From contig JALNYD010000016.1 in the NCBI GenBank assembly GCA_023230025.1, forward strand, positions 1 to 23,435: DNA of 23,435 bases, in the 5' to 3' direction. The stretch comes from Candidatus Cloacimonadota bacterium (GTDB lineage Bacteria; Cloacimonadota; Cloacimonadia; Cloacimonadales; Cloacimonadaceae). The notes under the pieces were generated by a model that was not told where the DNA came from, did no database searches, and worked only from the letters and a program-made list of their open reading frames with translations. The position numbers and the translations under genes were made by a program. Shown one piece after another: positions 22,814-23,435 of this stretch. Numbering within the stretch: position 1 is the first letter of the stretch; each line of letters opens with the position of its first letter.

Positions 22814-23435
22814 ATGCGCAAGTATTATATACTGCTGCTGGGGATGATTCTTCCCTTGCTCGGGTTATGGGCTCAAACCACGATCGGTTTTGATATTGAC
22901 AGTAACTGGACTGCCGGATCTACCGCTTTGACCAGTTACGCCAGCAATCATAGTTACAGTGATGGCTTGTTTTCTGCCACCGGAGGCCCAGCATTACGTC
23001 AAACGACTACCAGTCAGGATGGTCAGCCGGGAGCTTTTGGCACCTATGCCTGGCGCTTGCAGCATGTGACAAATGTGAATTGGGTGATCACCATAGCCTC
23101 CGGAGGTGTAGCAGATTTTAACATGAAGATTCGTCGCTGGGATGGTATTCCGTCTCCCGACATGAATCTGGAGTACAGCACAGATGGGAGCAATTGGAAC
23201 CTGGTTTCGGTGATAAACAATGCCAACCTGGATGAATCCAGTGCCTGGAAGCTCTTTAGTGGTTCTATCAATAGCTCCGCCAGTAATATACAGATTCGCT
23301 TGATCGCCAACGGTGAAACCGAAAGAATCATGATTGATGATTTTAGCTGGAATCCATATAGCGGACAGCCAGATCCGGAACTAAGTATTGCACCTTCGGA
23401 ACTAAGCGGATTTGAATATCTGTGGAATAGTGGTC
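22814..23435 (+). CDS. Secreted modular surface protein, 3'-partial
   Basis: An ATG at 22814 with AAGGAG six bases upstream opens a frame that runs to the window edge (207 codons, no stop). The signal peptide is MRKYYILLLGMILPLLGLWA, cleaved before QTTIG. A beta-sandwich domain follows (about 22-180; RLQHVTNVNWVITIASGGV, LEYSTDGSNWNLVS, then NIQIRLIANGETERIMIDDF), the type of jelly-roll domain found at the start of large secreted proteins of FCB bacteria. After that PELSIAPSELSGFEYLWNSG begins a domain of the kind whose family pattern is LSGF-Y----GPS--Q-F-VSG. By family habit the missing C-terminus may be a sorting domain, but that is not visible. It is divergent from the ECF operon with a 45-bp gap. 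Confidence 0.8.
   Translation, partial: MRKYYILLLGMILPLLGLWAQTTIGFDIDSNWTAGSTALTSYASNHSYSDGLFSATGGPALRQTTTSQDGQPGAFGTYAWRLQHVTNVNWVITIASGGVADFNMKIRRWDGIPSPDMNLEYSTDGSNWNLVSVINNANLDESSAWKLFSGSINSSASNIQIRLIANGETERIMIDDFSWNPYSGQPDPELSIAPSELSGFEYLWNSG

Noticed and set aside
1..23435. tRNA, rRNA, CRISPR array, riboswitch or intact insertion sequence
   Set aside because: Reading both strands I saw no cloverleaf-like tRNA, regularly spaced repeats, recognisable riboswitch core ahead of the ECF operon, or transposase gene. A covariance-model scan could still find weak RNA elements.

Overview
The window looks like chromosomal DNA of a Gram-negative member of the FCB superphylum, most likely a Cloacimonadota-type bacterium. 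This rests on secreted proteins that end in a FlgD-like/type IX secretion (T9SS) C-terminal domain, a PorV/UPF0164-type outer-membrane protein, a PorE-like TPR/PD40/CRD/OmpA protein, and lipoproteins and beta-barrel proteins with normal Sec signals. I assign the phylum by protein style only. I saw no rRNA, tRNA, CRISPR array or intact insertion sequence.

Layout. (1) 1-6330, plus strand: the 3' part of a large Ig-repeat surface protein with a sorting-type C-terminus, a PorV-like outer-membrane barrel, and a 903-aa PorE-like protein. (2) 6331-6807: a gene-free convergent spacer packed with hairpins, including a terminator, a 24-bp inverted repeat, two tandem 27-bp hairpin units and two interlocking inverted repeats. 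(3) 16224 down to 6808, minus strand: seven tightly packed, mostly overlapping genes. In transcription order they are a PqqD-like small protein, an ATP-grasp ligase, a DapDC-type PLP decarboxylase, a urea-transporter-like membrane domain fused to an M23 peptidase, a TPR protein, a TPR/outer-membrane-barrel protein and a 913-aa lipoprotein. (4) 16225-16568: a divergent regulatory gap. (5) 16569-18704, plus: a secreted protein with an Asp-box motif and a sorting-type C-terminus. (6) 18957-20712, plus: a two-gene AAA ATPase + DUF4435/Toprim module resembling the PARIS anti-phage system, visibly AT-richer than its surroundings. (7) 22768 down to 20751, minus: an ECF-type transporter operon whose two tiny ATPases are complementarily degenerate. 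(8) 22814-end, plus: the start of another secreted protein, cut by the window edge.

How the genes may work together. The seven-gene minus operon is the best candidate for an undescribed system. Its first three genes form a small peptide-binding protein plus ligase plus decarboxylase set. This recalls the butirosin BtrI/BtrJ/BtrK logic, in which an amino acid is ligated to a carrier and then decarboxylated there. The last four genes supply an inner-membrane channel, a periplasmic peptidase, TPR scaffolds, an outer-membrane barrel and a surface lipoprotein, which would make a route across the whole envelope. I infer production and export, or envelope attachment, of a decarboxylated amino-acyl or peptide product. 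The chemistry is not determined. The PorV/PorE-like pair with the sorting-domain proteins suggests that T9SS-like secretion operates in this organism.
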